DNA from: Heterodera schachtii
Lineage: Eukaryota; Nematoda; Chromadorea; Rhabditida; Heteroderidae
Length of the DNA: 64,000 bases
Reading direction: 5' to 3'
NCBI GenBank assembly: GCA_023374025.1
Contig: SIJG01000205.1
Location: 1 to 64,000 of the forward strand
Made by a program: the position numbers and the translations under genes. Each line of letters starts with the position of its first letter. Position 1 is the stretch's first letter. Positions 24,697 through 39,165 of the stretch are shown here, in pieces. The notes beneath the pieces were generated by a model that made no database searches, was not told where the DNA came from, and was given only the letters and a program-made list of their open reading frames with translations.

Positions 24697-27117
24697 TTTA
24701 TTTTTAATATTTATTTTAAATAATCTTTCCCGCTAATTTATAATTTAACTCCACAGACACCTATCATTTTCTTTTGTAAGATCTTTAAATATCTCATTAA
24801 ATATAATACTATAAAAAAGTAATAAAAAATGAGTCCTAATTAATAATAAATAAATACCTCAATTTAGAAAAATAATAACAAATTAAAAGAAGCCATAAAT
24901 TAATTTAATTTATAATATGCTATGTTTTTGACTTAAGGTGCAACATTCAATTAATAGTGATTAATCTTAAAGAACTTTAAAAATATCAAAAATGAACTAA
25001 TTATTTTTAGACTCAATTATAAATTAAATAGAATAAAAACAATATATTTATAAAAAAAACAATTTCACCTATCACATAAAATGTCTGTCCTTAAATGTCT
25101 GTCCGCAAATTTTACGCAGTATTTGAGACAATTTTATGGGAAAAATTCATAAAAAACTATTTCTCTTGCATTTTTCAATTTTTTTGTGTGGATTTCACTC
25201 AAAAAAAAAAATTAAATTTACTTAATCTTAAAAAATCAAATTCAAAAAATCTTTGACCCAACAAATTCCACTTTATTTTAAACAATAATTAATCATTGTA
25301 CAATTATTTTCTATTTGCGCCTCTTTTTATACAAAAAAGCATTTGATAATGATAATGATGGTATTGCAAATAAAAATAATTTAATCAGATTGCATATTAA
25401 AAACTTTAAAAAAAAAAAACAAATGAACTTGATTTAATCCTAAAAATGAAAAAAAATATTTGAATATATAATTAAAAAAGCAAATATTGTTACATATAAA
25501 TTGAACTAAAATTATTACACTAAAATTAATGAAAAGAGCAAAAATTTATTTAATAAAATTATTATGTTTAAAAATTATAATTTGTAGCCGTTTTTTTAAA
25601 TGAATTGAATTGTATTATTTGCGTTGGGTGCTTACAAGGACCGCAATACATGAAATTGCGAACAAGATAGAAAATATTGTAGGGAAAGTGAATTTTCTAT
25701 AGTATAAGAAAAATTGAAAAAGTAGTATAAAAAGTACTCAAGTGCAATTAAATTTATAAAAATCTTTGGATAATGAATAAATTTTCAATAAACAAAATTA
25801 AAAGAAAAAAACGAATCTCATTATGAAAAATAATATGAAAAAAATAAAAAATGTAAATCAATATTCATTTTAAATTTTACAAAATGACAAATCAAAAATA
25901 CTTTAATTAAATTTCACGTCATATTTAAAAGATTTTAATTGATTTTAAAAAATGCAACTGTTAAAATATCGCGAATAATTATGCAAAATTAAAATTATAA
26001 AATAAAATAAAATTCAATAAAAATTTTATAAAATAAATAAAGACAATTAATTTACTTTAATAACATAATATTAACACTTATGATAGATTTATAATATTAT
26101 TTCTTATTAGGGTCAACGAAGAAACAAGTTATTACAGTTTTGCTATTTTTTACAATAAAGAAACCTTGGGGATAATTTTAATTAAGAACTTTAAATAGCA
26201 TTTTATATTAAATGAAACAAAAAGACAAAAATAATTAATATAAAAAAGAAATTTAATTCATTTAGCCAATTAATAAAACGGATTTTAATTGAATCTATGA
26301 TGATAATTATTATTATTCATATTTACTTTTGTTTCTGAATGCAATTTTTATTATAACGTTAATTGATAATATTTTTTCGTTGCAAAAAATAATTTGAATA
26401 AAGATTTAAAATTTCATTGTGAATAAAAATCTGTCTTTATGACAGAAAAATTTTTCAGGTAGTATAATTAAAAAATTATAGCTGATATAATTATTTTTTA
26501 TATTTTATATAATAAATATTAAAGAGAAACATTAAAAAATTAAACTCATTAAAATGCAATTTAGCCATACATTAATTTGTATATTTGATAGCCCTAAAAT
26601 TGTTTTTCTCGGTAAGAAGACGTCTGATGTTCTTATTGGTGGGATTGATCCAAAATTTATCATTTTTATTTAATTTAAATTTAAATTTGATTAAATTATA
26701 TTTATGACTTTATTATTTAAATAATGAATTATATTTAAAAAAACTTCCGAAATTATTTTAATTATTTTTATAATTTTTTTATAATAAATTCTCGAGGTTT
26801 TTTGCAAATCAAATTTATTGAATTTAAGCCGATTTTTAAATTTAAAGGAATAACTAATTGAGCAAATAAATTTTTTAATAATTATACTTTTTTGTCTTAT
26901 AATTAAAAATTAATTAAAAAAAATAATTATTAAATTTTTCTTTTATTGCATAATAAATTATTCTTTTATATTTTGTTGATGATTAATTTTACTCATTATG
27001 AAAAATGCAAAAAGATAAATTTATGTTTTGTTTTTGTTTATTTATAAACTTTAAAGATTGCTTGAACTAATTAATTTGCTCTTAATTTAATTGTTTAAAA
27101 TTTCTAAACATTAAATT
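24697..27117. repeat. Tandem duplication of ~2 kb, unit 2, with two extra blocks
   Basis: Colinear with unit 1 but about 400 bp longer. Blocks at about 24978-25080 and about 25200-25515 are absent from unit 1; they are either insertions here or deletions there. The blocks show no terminal repeats. A TGTCTGTCC motif near the first is doubled here. No gene. Confidence 0.85.
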
Positions 27118-30100
27118 TAAAATATATTATAAACAATGTAATACCACAAATTAATTCATATTTTAATCATTTATTTTCAATTATATAAAAAAAAACTTAT
27201 GTTGAAGAAAAAGGAAGTAAAGATTCAAAATATAAATTTTAATCCTAATCAGGAGAAAAATTTTTTTTTGTAATTTTAAAATAAAAACTATAAATTAGAA
27301 ATGAATATAAAACTAAAAAAAAGTGATTATTAAGTATTACAACAAGCAATTTTGAAATTTTTAAACTTCTTGAATTTTTGAATGAATTGTACTTTAAAAC
27401 TCTTCTAATTTCAAAAAAAAAATTTTTTTTTTTACTTATTCTTTTATATAAGATGAAAGAAATAATAAAAATGTTTACTAAATTAATACATTTTGTTCAA
27501 AAAAATATCCAAATTTTGCAATTTTGAGCCAATTTTTTATGAAAAATTGTAAGTTATTGGGGGGCCGACGATGCCGATAGGCGCAACAAAAAAGAAAAAA
27601 CGCATGAAAACAATGCGATTTAAAAGAAAAATAATTAAAATTATTTACGTTAATTTTGCAGTTAATAAATACATTAAGAAAAATATTATTAAATAAATCC
27701 ATACACACTAAAAAATAAAAGCTTAATTATTAATTTTTTAAATTCGAGCAGAAGCGCAAAACAAAATTTAGAGCGTTCATGTCGTGAAAAAAAAGATAAA
27801 ATACATACTTTTCATTTAATAATTTTAATTTATTAATCTTTAAAAATTGCAAATTAAATCAGTATGGGAACAAATTAATATTAAATTGGAAAAAATATTT
27901 GTATATAAAAATTAATAATATAAAAGCAAATTATAAAAAGTTATAAAAATAATTGAGTTCCTTACAAAAGTATAATTTAAGAAAAGTGAATTTAAAAAAA
28001 AAGTAAAAAAATGAAATAATAAAACGCATTTACATTTATTATTTCTAATAACAGACCAAGCAACGAACTGATTTAAAAAAAAGAACAAAAATTAGATCAG
28101 AAAATATTCTTTTCTAAAAAAAAATACTAATACTACTATGGATTATAAATTTAAAAAAAAGAAAATTAAAGATTCATTAGTTTTTCACAATCATAAATCA
28201 TAAAAAAGTTAATAATTTAATTCATGCTTGAAAATTTGCAAATCCGCAAATTTTTTTAAATGGCGTAATATTTTTCTCCATTTTGTGGTATTATCCATTA
28301 TTTAATGTGATATTATTTATTTATGATAATTGTTATGTAACTGAAAAATAATTAAAATAATTTTATTTTGAATAATAAAAAGAAGTTGATCAAAAATTTT
28401 CAAAACGCGCACGAAGATTTGCTGAATATATAATAAAAATTTCAAAAAATTGAATCGATGAGTTATTTTAAATTTTTAAAAATTATATATTATAGAAATT
28501 TATAAGAATTGTTATTTAAATTAAACGACAAAACAGAGAAATAAAAACCGACAGTTTTTTTTATAATTTAATAACTTACTATAAACTTAATTATCAAGAT
28601 ATATTAAAAGATATAAACTTTTAATTTGTTTAATATTTTATTTAATTTAGGTGTTTTAAATTAATTTAAAAAGTTTTTTGTCTTTCCTCTAATTTTATTT
28701 TATACTTGTCAATTCCTTTAAAAACTCTTCTACATGCAACCATTGGCATTTTATCAGCATTGTTAGGTGACTTTTTATTGTTTTTATAAATATGATATTT
28801 TGTTTTCAATTAATTTATTTATAAAATTTTTTTTTATATTTTAGATAAGATATGCGATTAATAATGCAGATATTAAATAAAATATAATTTTTAATCAAAG
28901 TTTCGCTCTCGAACAGTAAATCAAATAGACAGTAGGATACTGAGTTGGAACTGTTTTTAGTTCTTTGTTTCTAATTCTTAATACAATTTGTTTATTGGAT
29001 TTTATCTGTTTTAAACATTTGGCAAATGTTTTTTATGGTTTTAATTAATTTTATCGATCATCTTCGATTCAACTTTATTATTTAAAAAAATATATATAAA
29101 TTTTAATAATTATTTTTATTTTATATTAATTGATATTATAATATTCAACAATGATCCCATTCAAAATTTAATTTTAAATATTTTATTATTGATTAAATGT
29201 GATAGAATTTGTAAATTATGAATTGAAATAATTTTTAGGCTTTCTTTTTAATTAGTTACACCTTTCTAAATTTAGTAATGATTTACACAATTTTAAAGAA
29301 AATAATTCTCTTGTTAAATAATATCCATAAAATTTCAGAGTAAATAATTATTTAAATCTCAAAATAGAAATACCAAAAAGTAATTTTTAAATATACAAAA
29401 AGTGATTCTAAGCCTATTTAAATCATTTTTATGGTATTTCAATTAGGTAGAGAATATTAATTATTTTAAATTTTAATGGTTTTCCACATTCCTTTAGTCG
29501 ATGTATTGCCTCGATTCAATTCCCTTTGGCATAAATTGGAAGGTACATTCTCCAACTGTAAATGTTTTCAAAAAAATTGCATTTATATTAATTAAATGAA
29601 ATAATAAAATTAAGTTTTGATTAAGATTGTTATGAAATGGTAGAAAATTATTTATTTACAAGCAAATAAAGTAAAACAAAAACAAAAGAAAAAATATAAT
29701 TTGAACAAGAGTCTTTTTAGGAACAATTAAATATACCATTATTTAAAATTTAAATTAAATATACTATTAAATCGCGTTAATATTTTTATACTATATATCA
29801 AATTATATTAAAATTGATTTTATATTAATTATATGCGAAATTATATATTTTTTATGTAATTCACATTTTAAATTCTACAAAGCAGATGAATAAATTTAAA
29901 AAAAAATCGCCATTCAAATATATATATATATAAAATAAAATAATCATTTCATTTAACTTTTTTACAAAATTAATTTTTTCAAACAAATGAAAGCATTTTA
30001 ATATTGAAAATGAACAAGCAAAGGAACTCGCAAACTAAAACATTTTAGAGAACATGAGATTAAAAGAAAAAATAAATACAAATTAAATATTCATATTTCT

Positions 30101-30356
30101 GTAAATATTAAACTTATTCTTTACTAAAATGAATTTAAAAATTTTTTTAAATAAAAGAAATAAATACATAAGTTTTTAATCCATAATTTATAATTGAATG
30201 TGAGTAAAAGGGTTAGATAAGACAGAGTAAAGCATAAAATTAAATTAAATAAATAATAATTTTTTAAATAAAAATTATTATTATAAAAAAAATAATTCAT
30301 TAAAAACTTTGAATAATTACATATATTATTCATAAATATTATATTTAATTACTAGG
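27118..30356. other. AT-rich stretch with a decayed hairpin core
   Basis: Featureless A/T-rich sequence except for 27520-27600, where GGGGGGCCGACGATGCC and GATAGGCGC preserve a degenerate copy of the GC-rich core found in the hAT-like elements. No TIRs are identifiable around it. No gene. Confidence 0.45.
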
Positions 30357-30426
30357 TTCCAACTGTTAGGGTGAAAGTGTTCCAACGGTTATGGTGGAAG
30401 AGGTACAACAGTGATTAGAAGAGGTG
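30357..30426. repeat. Three degenerate ~23-bp repeats
   Basis: TTCCAACTGTTAGGGTGAAAG, then TTCCAACGGTTATGGTGGAAG, then a weaker third unit starting TACAACAGTG. G-rich on the plus strand. Function unknown. Confidence 0.45.
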
Positions 30427-31289
30427 TCACCAAATTGACAAAAAATAAAGAATTTTTAGAAAATTCCAAAATTTCTTAAAATTAAAATAAAGTTGTTATT
30501 CGTCCTTAGCAACTCAAAATCCTCCAGAAAAATATTTTTCACACAATTTTTGGTTCAAAAAAATTTCCGGTAACCCTGACCAGTTATTGGCCCGGGTTTA
30601 AAATGTTCCGCTCAGGATTAAATTAAAATTTAAAAAAAGATAAAAGATTATATTTGATTTTACATTTTACAATTATTTAATAAATTAAAAGAAGTAAATA
30701 AATGATTATTCATTACAATTAGTACACATTTTATGAAATATAGAAAATCTTTATGAAAAAATTATATGACCGTAAAATGAAAAATATGTAGTTTAATTAA
30801 ATAATAACAAATTAAAATTTTTATTTATAAACCAAAAAAAAATAAATTCAATTTAGGAATTTATAGGTATAACAAGCATTTATATAGATAAAAAAGAAAA
30901 ATGTGTGGGAAGAAAAATATTTATATACATTTATATATCATTAAAATAGTGTTATATAAAAAGGCCCATACAGTAAATTGAAAGTGACTAATGATTAAAA
31001 TTATGAATTTCCTACTAAAAACAACTTAAATGATATATAATATTCTTAAAAGATTTTTTGGAAATGAAATAAAAGCTTATTAAGATATTTAAATAAAAAA
31101 TTTAAATTCTATATTTTAAAATTATCTGTTATCTTTTATTATCATCGAATTACAAAAAAGATATGAATCAGCTTTAAAAAAATGAAAAGAACATTTATAG
31201 AAATTAATTATTTTTTATTAATCTTTTTTAATTGTGCTTACAAAGGAAAGTGTTCAGGTGATGGTGGAATTTTAAAATGAAATTTTGTA

Positions 31290-31503
31290 GGTGGGTAGAC
31301 CACCCCTAGGTTGTATTGCAAAAATTTTTTTCTAGCTGCGGAATAAGCATCTGTGCCGAGATATGGCGTCCAAAAGTTGCCAAAATTTGTATTTTTTTAA
31401 AACAAACAAAAGTAAATATTACTCGTATATCATCGAAATGATGTGTCAGTCAACTTCTTTTTAGGTCAAAGGTTCAAATCCTTTGCATTCCATGATTTTT
31501 TTT
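31290..31503 (+). other. GC-richer patch ending in a tRNA-like 3' half
   Basis: Starts with a small hairpin (GGTGG / CCACC). It ends with a tRNA-like variable loop and T-arm (AGGTC then AAAGGTTCAAATCCTTT), a candidate 3' acceptor strand GCATTCC-A and, shortly after, a run of T that could stop RNA polymerase III. No matching 5' acceptor strand or pairing anticodon arm is visible upstream, so it is a relic at best. Confidence 0.35.
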
Positions 31504-34500
31504 ATCTTTTTTATTTATGGTTATTTTATATAATAAAGTCAAAATATAAGAATTAATATTTTTAAATTTCTACAAGATTAAAGTATAACCATTAATTAAA
31601 TTAATGTTTGACTACAATTGACTGAGAGCTTGACCATAATAATTATCATATTCAAATAATTTAATGGGCTAATTGTCTGAAAGTTGAATACACATGTTAA
31701 GTAAAAAAAAATTAACAACAAATTTTTAAAAATTTTAGTTAGCAAAGTTTTTAATTGAAATTAAAAAAATAAAAACTTTTCGATTTCATAAAAAAATAAT
31801 AATTTCATTCAATTTATGATAAAGAAAAAATCTCCGGCACTCTTGGTGACGAGAATTTAATACTAGCGACAGTCATACTAATAAAATTACTCAAGTCCAT
31901 TAGTAAAATTAATTGGAAATAAAAGTTCAGTTAAAGCATTAATAATTAATTTTAAATATTGTAAAAAATTAAATTTAAAAACTTAAATTTTTCGAAATTC
32001 TCAATAGATTTCAGCACAAATGCATAAACTAAAATAAAAAAAATAAGATAATTTTACCAATTTAATAATAAATAAAAATAATTTATGCAATTTTAATGAA
32101 CTAATTAAAATTTATTTACTATTTAATCAAAATGAATTTAGAAAGAATATTATAAATTGTTTTTCAATAAAAAAATCCAGAGATTAATTGAATAAACTTT
32201 AAAGTATTATCAATGCGGTAAATAACAAAAAAAAAAATTGACATTAATAAACCAAATGTCTTTTTAAAATTATACATAAAAGATCTTGTCTACTTTAATA
32301 ATCATTTTGTTTTTTAATCTATACTGGCTCCCATCCCATTTTAGTTTCTGTTTCAATAAAAAGACTATCTATAAACTAATTAATATTAGCAAACTAAAAA
32401 GTATGATAAAAATTTTTGTACGTTAAGGGCTTGTATTTGATATTAATATTTAAATACGTAATATTAATTTTGCGTATTGATTGTCGATATATTGTAGCAG
32501 GGCTATCATTCGTCCATGCGTCGATCACTAATTATATTAAGGAATAATTCTTTAACATTTAAATTTATTATTTTCTTTATTATGCTTAATTATTCTCATG
32601 GCCACTTGCAACAATCTGTTGTATTACGGGAGTGTTTTAATTAGAGATTAAATAAGTATTTTGTTATAACTTCTAATATTAAATTGTATGAAGTTTTCAT
32701 TATAAAATAAATTTTTTCACTATTGTTAAAATGAATGTTTATTATTTTTTAAATTTAAATATTTACCATTTATTAAACAACAAATAATTAAATATATCCA
32801 ATAATTTTTCTCAATTGAGTTATGTTAACAATAGTTAATTTTTACGCAATAGTTTTAATTATTTTTAGGCTTGAAATTATTTTAATTCACTTGTTTGTTT
32901 TCTTTATAATTCACACACTTTCTTTTGTAAGCAGTTTTATTTTATTCTTTTCTCTAAATTTTTGAAATTAATTTGTAATCATAGTCCTCTGAGTCTTTTA
33001 TCTTTTTATTTATTTTTTTCATTAGTCACAACCATCCAAATAAATATATAAATTATCAGTCTTAATAAAAATAAAAAACTTAATAAACTATTTTTATATT
33101 CGGTTCTATAATTTTTTCATTTAAATTTCGATTTACTATTCGTCATTAATAATTTTTAATTAAAATATAAAAATCTTCAATTTTAAACTTTTCATGCTTC
33201 TTATTGCTGCTGTTCATAATCGAACAATTTTCTATTGAAAAAAGTTTTTTTCTATAAATCTTATAATAAAATTTTTTTTCAATAATTAAAAGTTTAAATT
33301 GAAACATTTTTAATATTCGGATTGCTAGTTTATGTAAAATTTGGTAAGAAAATGATTTTCACACTATTAATTTTATTTATTATGACTGAATAATGAAAAT
33401 TTCTAATTTTTTTGTTGAATTATTTTAAGTTTAATTTATTATTTATTTTTAAAAAGCGCATCAAAATTAAATTTAAACATAAAAATTGAAAGATACATGC
33501 AGATTTGTTAAATTAAATTTTGAGTAAAAATTTTTTCTATCATTTGGAAACTTTTCTTTCAGAAAAAATTCCATTTTTAAAAATTATTTCGGTTAATTTA
33601 AAATATTGTCAAATAAAATGAAACCAAGAATTAATGAGTTTATTTTTTTAAACATTTTTCTCAATATATATTTCGCTCTTTTAAATTCTCTATTAAAATT
33701 TATGTATTTTTTTAAAATATCTTCAATCATGTCTCGTTTTTATCATTAAAATTAATTAAATTCAATTTAAAATTATTTAAATTTCCATTCTTTCCGTTTT
33801 TATGTTTCATCATTTCTCTCACAATGCCTTTGTTTTTCTGATCAGATTGATCACAGATTGCTTTAAAATTTATCTTCTTCATCACTTCGATCAATTTAAA
33901 TATACACATTTTTTAAATTTTTTGAAAATAAATTAAAATTGATTCATTTTACGATTTTACCGTAATGATAGTAATATACATAAATATTATTAATTTTTAT
34001 TGGTACAGTATGCTAAAATAATTAGTAATTTACTGAATAATATCTTCTTTATTTTTAATAATTTTCAATGTTTAAAATTTCAATGTTGCATACCATGATA
34101 GTGACTTCGTGATCATTGTAAATTTTGTATTCGATATTTCCAGTTTTTCTATTTGTGGATTATAATTTTTTTTGCTAAAATTAGCATTGTTAAAATTAAT
34201 TTTCTCACTTTTTATTTTGATTATCATGTGTACTTTTACTGATTTTCATCATTATGATGTAGTTGGATTTTTTTATTCATTTAAGTTCTTTTAAAAATTA
34301 CTTTTTTTATAATAGAAATATACATATTTTATTAATTTTAAATTAATTTTTATTTTGTTATTTCATAGAACAGCCATAATATCTCTGAGTAATAAATAAT
34401 TCATAAACAATTAATTAATAATATTAAATATAATAAATTTATTTGTATAGTCAATCCAACATTTATTTTTATCATATTATCTAATATACGAACATTAAAA

Positions 34501-34848
34501 TCTAATTATTTACAAATTTTTATTTAATTAGTTAGAAAAATTATTTATAAAAAGCCCTTTATAAATCAATAAGAAATAATAATTAATTAATTATTTTTTA
34601 AAGTATTTTTTTTCAAAAATATCTTCATTTATTCTCAAAAATTATTCATCTTTTTTTTTAAATTTTTTTTTTGATTTCTAAGATATTTAATTGATTTGAA
34701 AATAATTTAAAAATATTTTCTATTGTTCAATTTGATTTTAATAATAATTGATTCATATTTTTAATATTATTAATTTCAAATATTATTAATATTAAGTAAA
34801 TAAAAACGATTAATTCAATAAAATATGTTAAAAAATAGACAAAAAAAG
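31504..34848. other. AT-rich stretch without recognisable gene
   Basis: Only A/T-rich sequence with short chance ORFs was seen. No repeat boundary or RNA gene was recognised. Confidence 0.5.
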
Positions 34849-35100
34849 TTATAGCCAAAAACCCGATGGCGCCCAAACGTGCCGGCGCCCAACTGAGCGA
34901 GTCCGGGAAAAATAGTATTTTTGCAATTTCGATTTTCTGTGTTGTGCCCCTTCAAGACCTAACTCACTCAAATTTTCGTAAAAAATTCGATAAATTTTCC
35001 GAAAGTCCACAAAATTACTAATTTTTTGTTGAAAATCTGATAAAAATATGGCCAAAATTCCGAAATTTTCCCCGACGGCACCTCAGATCACCGCGGGACT
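34849..35100. other. Unclassified GC-richer repeat-like island
   Basis: Contains GGCGCCCAAACG, GCCGGCGCCCAA and GAGTCCGGG in the first 60 bases and CCCCGACGGCACC with ACCGCGGG near the end, all unlike the AT-rich flanks. The style resembles the insides of the hAT-like elements here, but no inverted termini were found. The 68-residue minus-strand ORF across it lacks protein-like features. Confidence 0.35.
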
Positions 35101-38100
35101 AGAAATTCTTATTTTTCATAAAAAAGATTGGCTCAAAGTTTAGTTATTTTTGGACAAAATCTGTTACAAATCTCATTAAGAATTACAAAAAAAAAAAAAA
35201 ATTCATGGCCCCCCTATATAGCTTTTATTTTAAGAAAAAATTACCCCAATTTGAAAAAAATTATTATTTGTTTTCATTTTTTTTAATTTTTTTTTGATCT
35301 AAATAATTATTATTATGTATATTGTTCAATTCATTTATATACACTTCATATGTTTTACATAATTACAACAATCAATAATTTGATTTTTTCATAAAATGGA
35401 AAGAATTATTAATCGATTAAAAACTTTTTTTATCTTTATTTTAAATCTTGACAAATCCGTTTCATCCAATAGTTGTATACGGGAGTTTAATTTAAGATTT
35501 TTTCTTTTCAGACCAATCATTTAAAAATTGTTTTTTTATTTAACATTTAGTAAATTTTTATTTCAGCTTGAAAATATTTAAATTCAATTATTGATTTTAT
35601 TAATATGACTTTAACATTTAAACCGTACTTTAAAAATTTTTTTTTTGTTATTTGAATAATTTTTTAAGTTTTAATAAATTTTATTACAAAACCAAAAATG
35701 TTTCTTATTAATCATTTTCATTGTCTATTAAATATTGGCAAAAGTAATTAAATGCTCATTTTTGAATGGATAAATGACTTTTCTTGATTTGGAATTTAAT
35801 TAATTATTTTGGTACATATTAAATTCACTTCTAAAAGAAACAAAAAAATTCATTAAATTTTGATAGAAATAAAAATTCATTAAATTTAAAATATGAATTA
35901 TCGGTAAGGAATTTCCGAATAACCGTGTTAATTTTTCTCAATTGAATAATTAAAGGGATATCTTTGTTTTTATTCTTATTTAAATCAATTTTGTATTAAT
36001 TAAATTTTCTTGTCATCCTACTCAACATTGAGCGAAAAGAGTATTCCAACGAAATTTAAATGTTTTTTATCATTAAATAAATATTTATTTTTAATAATAT
36101 GATAAAATAATTTAAGCGAAATCATTTCTTTTCTAATTATTATCTTAAAAATATTATTTTTATTTAATCACTAATATTAACATAAAATAAAATATTTTCA
36201 AATATTAAAAATTGAAAAGTAATCTGAATGATGACATTTAAAATGTAAATAATTAAACATTAATCTTTATTAAGAAATTAATTATAATAAAAAATCTCCT
36301 AAACCTTAATTGTTTTGTTACATTTAAATTTTAAAATTTAAAAAAAGCTAAAAAATAATAGACAACCTAAAATTCATTTATTAATAAGAAAAGATGGCAC
36401 TACACCCAAATAGATAAGCAAACAAACAACTCGTTTCCCGGAACAAGTTATGTGCAAAAAATGAATTCAATAATAAAGCAATTATTTAATTGAAAACAAA
36501 TATTTTTTAATGAAGGCAAAATTTCCACTTCTTTCTTTCTTTTTTTAATTTATATAAATTGAAAAATTGATAATTGTAATCAACATTTATTTATTCTATT
36601 TTCATGACGACAAACTGTGAAAGAGTTTCATTGAGACTTTGTTTTAGTTTCTATATAATAAATGTTTTTATGTGAGTTTCATTTTGTTATCTTAAGAATT
36701 TTTTTTTATTAATAAACAAATAATGAAACGATTTTAGATTTTGGTCATTGAATTGCATGTTAGGTAAATAAAAATTGTTATAATAAAAATAAAATGAATA
36801 TTTTAAATTTCCTTTGAACAAAATTAAAAATATTTAATGGTGCTTCAATTATATATTTGGTAATTAATTTTGCATCAAAAATTTCAAATAGAAGTTATCT
36901 AAATAAATACTAAAGTATTTGATCTAAAATTAATTTAAAAATTTTGATTAATTTTTTAATATAATTTTTTATCCAAAGATTAATCCATTCTACTATAATA
37001 TACCCTATTTTAGTTTATTGGCATTTAATGCATTTAATTACAATAATTAATTTTACATTCTATTTTTAAAGTGATTTATTATTTCTTACAAAATAATTTA
37101 TTTATTTTCATGGTTTGCTCTTAATAAAATTTAAAAGTCGGTAACGAACACGAAATTTAAATTAACTATTTATTTCTGTGACCGTATTTAAAGCTTTAGC
37201 TTGGTGATTTTTTATTTATTATATAATCTTTTCGTTTAATGATAAGTGCCTAAGATTAACTATCCGGCACCATTATTTTTATTTGCTTCAAGTAATAATT
37301 GATTTGTATTCAAATTCAATTCATTGTAATTATTCTATTTTTAATTACGTTTCTTTCTATTTTCATTTTAAATTTATTTGATAAATGCTTATTTATTGAA
37401 TTAGATGCGCTCTAATTGCTTCTCGTTTAATTGGAATGCGGCAGATTTTCTATATTAATAAATGTATTTTTTAGTGTGAGTTAATTACTTTTAACTTGCT
37501 TAACAGTTAATTCTTTTTTGTTTTTCTAATAAAAAAATGAATTTAAAATTTATAATTTATAATAATAAAGAATTATTTAATTTTTTTCTATAATTTCTCA
37601 GTATCGAATTTAATCTTCAACATTAATTTTAAAATTTATTTAAATGTTTTATTTTTTGTTTTTGTTCGAAATTTAATATCAATTAGCGTACCAAAAATGA
37701 TTATTCTTATAGATAAATTTATTAATTTATTTTATTTTTTTTAATTCTTGGCACTGATAAAGGTAATCGTATAAAAAAAATTTCCTGTCTTCAAAGTTTT
37801 GACGCTATAATTTTGGAACAAACTGTATTACAATTAAAGAAATTTTTTTATTTGTATTTTTTCTAATTTATTTTATTTGTATGTTATATCTTTTTCATAA
37901 TGAAATTAAATAATATTTTATAAAATGGATATTTTAATAATTTATTATTTTAATGTTTTTAAATGGAAAAATTAGTTTATCAGGTTCATTAAAATATAAG
38001 TCACTTGACTAATTAAAAAAAGCTTCTTTCCATTTCACAAAATTTTTGCATTTTAAAATAGACATTATGTTTTTAAATTTTTGTTAAAAGATTTCTTTTA

Positions 38101-38877
38101 TCTTTTTAAAATCTTTTTATTTAAAATTTTTTTTTAATTTTTATTAATTGTTTTTTATTATTATCTTCACTAATTGCAAAAATATTAAATTTTTACATTA
38201 CATTTAAAAACTTTTTTTTTGTAAATTAGTGAAAACATTATTTTATCAAAAATGTAGAGTCCTGCTGATATTCATATAGTTTTGTTGTATATTGCCCACT
38301 TCTCAAATAAAGTTAATTAAATTTTATCCGCTGCGGCATTGATAATTTAAATAATTTTTAAAATATCTTATTAATATAATTGTTTTAAATGTATCATTGA
38401 AATTTTCTAATTTTTTATTGTAGTTTCCTAAGGATATTAAATTAAAAATTCAAATGTTTTTATTAAATGTTTTTAATTTGTTTGATAATTATTTAATAAA
38501 TTTCTTTGTTAATGAACATACTTATATGCATATTTAAACGTTAATTTATCTTCGATAATTGTTGTTTATTACACTAATAATGAGTGAAAGTGTCGATTTA
38601 TTTAATTGAATATTTTCTAAAATTTTAATTATTAATTGTTTTTTCCATTTTTCAAATTTTTATTTATTTTTTCTTTTATTTTGCTGTTTTGATGGTGAAT
38701 TCTTAATTATCTTTTATATTTTCTCAAAATTCTTTGGTTCTTTTTTACCAAACAATTAATTTATTAAATTTGTTATTTTAACTTTAAATTAAGTAATCAA
38801 TTAGTGGTTTTGGATAATTGATAAAACTATAATTAAAAATTATAATATAAAATAAAAATCTTTATCACTAGGCTGTA
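35101..38877. other. AT-rich stretch without recognisable gene
   Basis: A/T-rich throughout; no gene, RNA or bounded repeat recognised. Confidence 0.5.
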
Positions 38878-39165
38878 ATAATATGCATATAAAATCTTAA
38901 AACATGCGCATGAAATATGCACCATGCACATAAATTGATAAATATGCACATAAACTTTTCAAAATTTGGAGCAATTTTTACAAATTCTTATATTCAATAT
39001 GTTAAAAACAGAAAGTTTTCAATTTATGGGACTTATTTTTCAATTTTTAAAAAATTTACATTTTTTATGAATATTTTCAAAAAAACTATAAATGGAAGTT
39101 AATTTGACAAAATATGCACATAATCCCCAAATATGCACAAATATGTAAAATATGCATATGGAAAT
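38878..39165. mobile_element. Possible miniature element with ATATGCACAT subterminal repeats
   Basis: ATATGCATAT occurs at both edges (about 38881 and 39150). AAATATGCAC(C/A) and ATGCACATAA repeats cluster at both ends, with about 150 bp of plain AT-rich sequence between. Repeats at both ends around a plain middle suggest a small non-autonomous element, but the ends are not sharply defined and no target duplication is seen. Confidence 0.4.
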
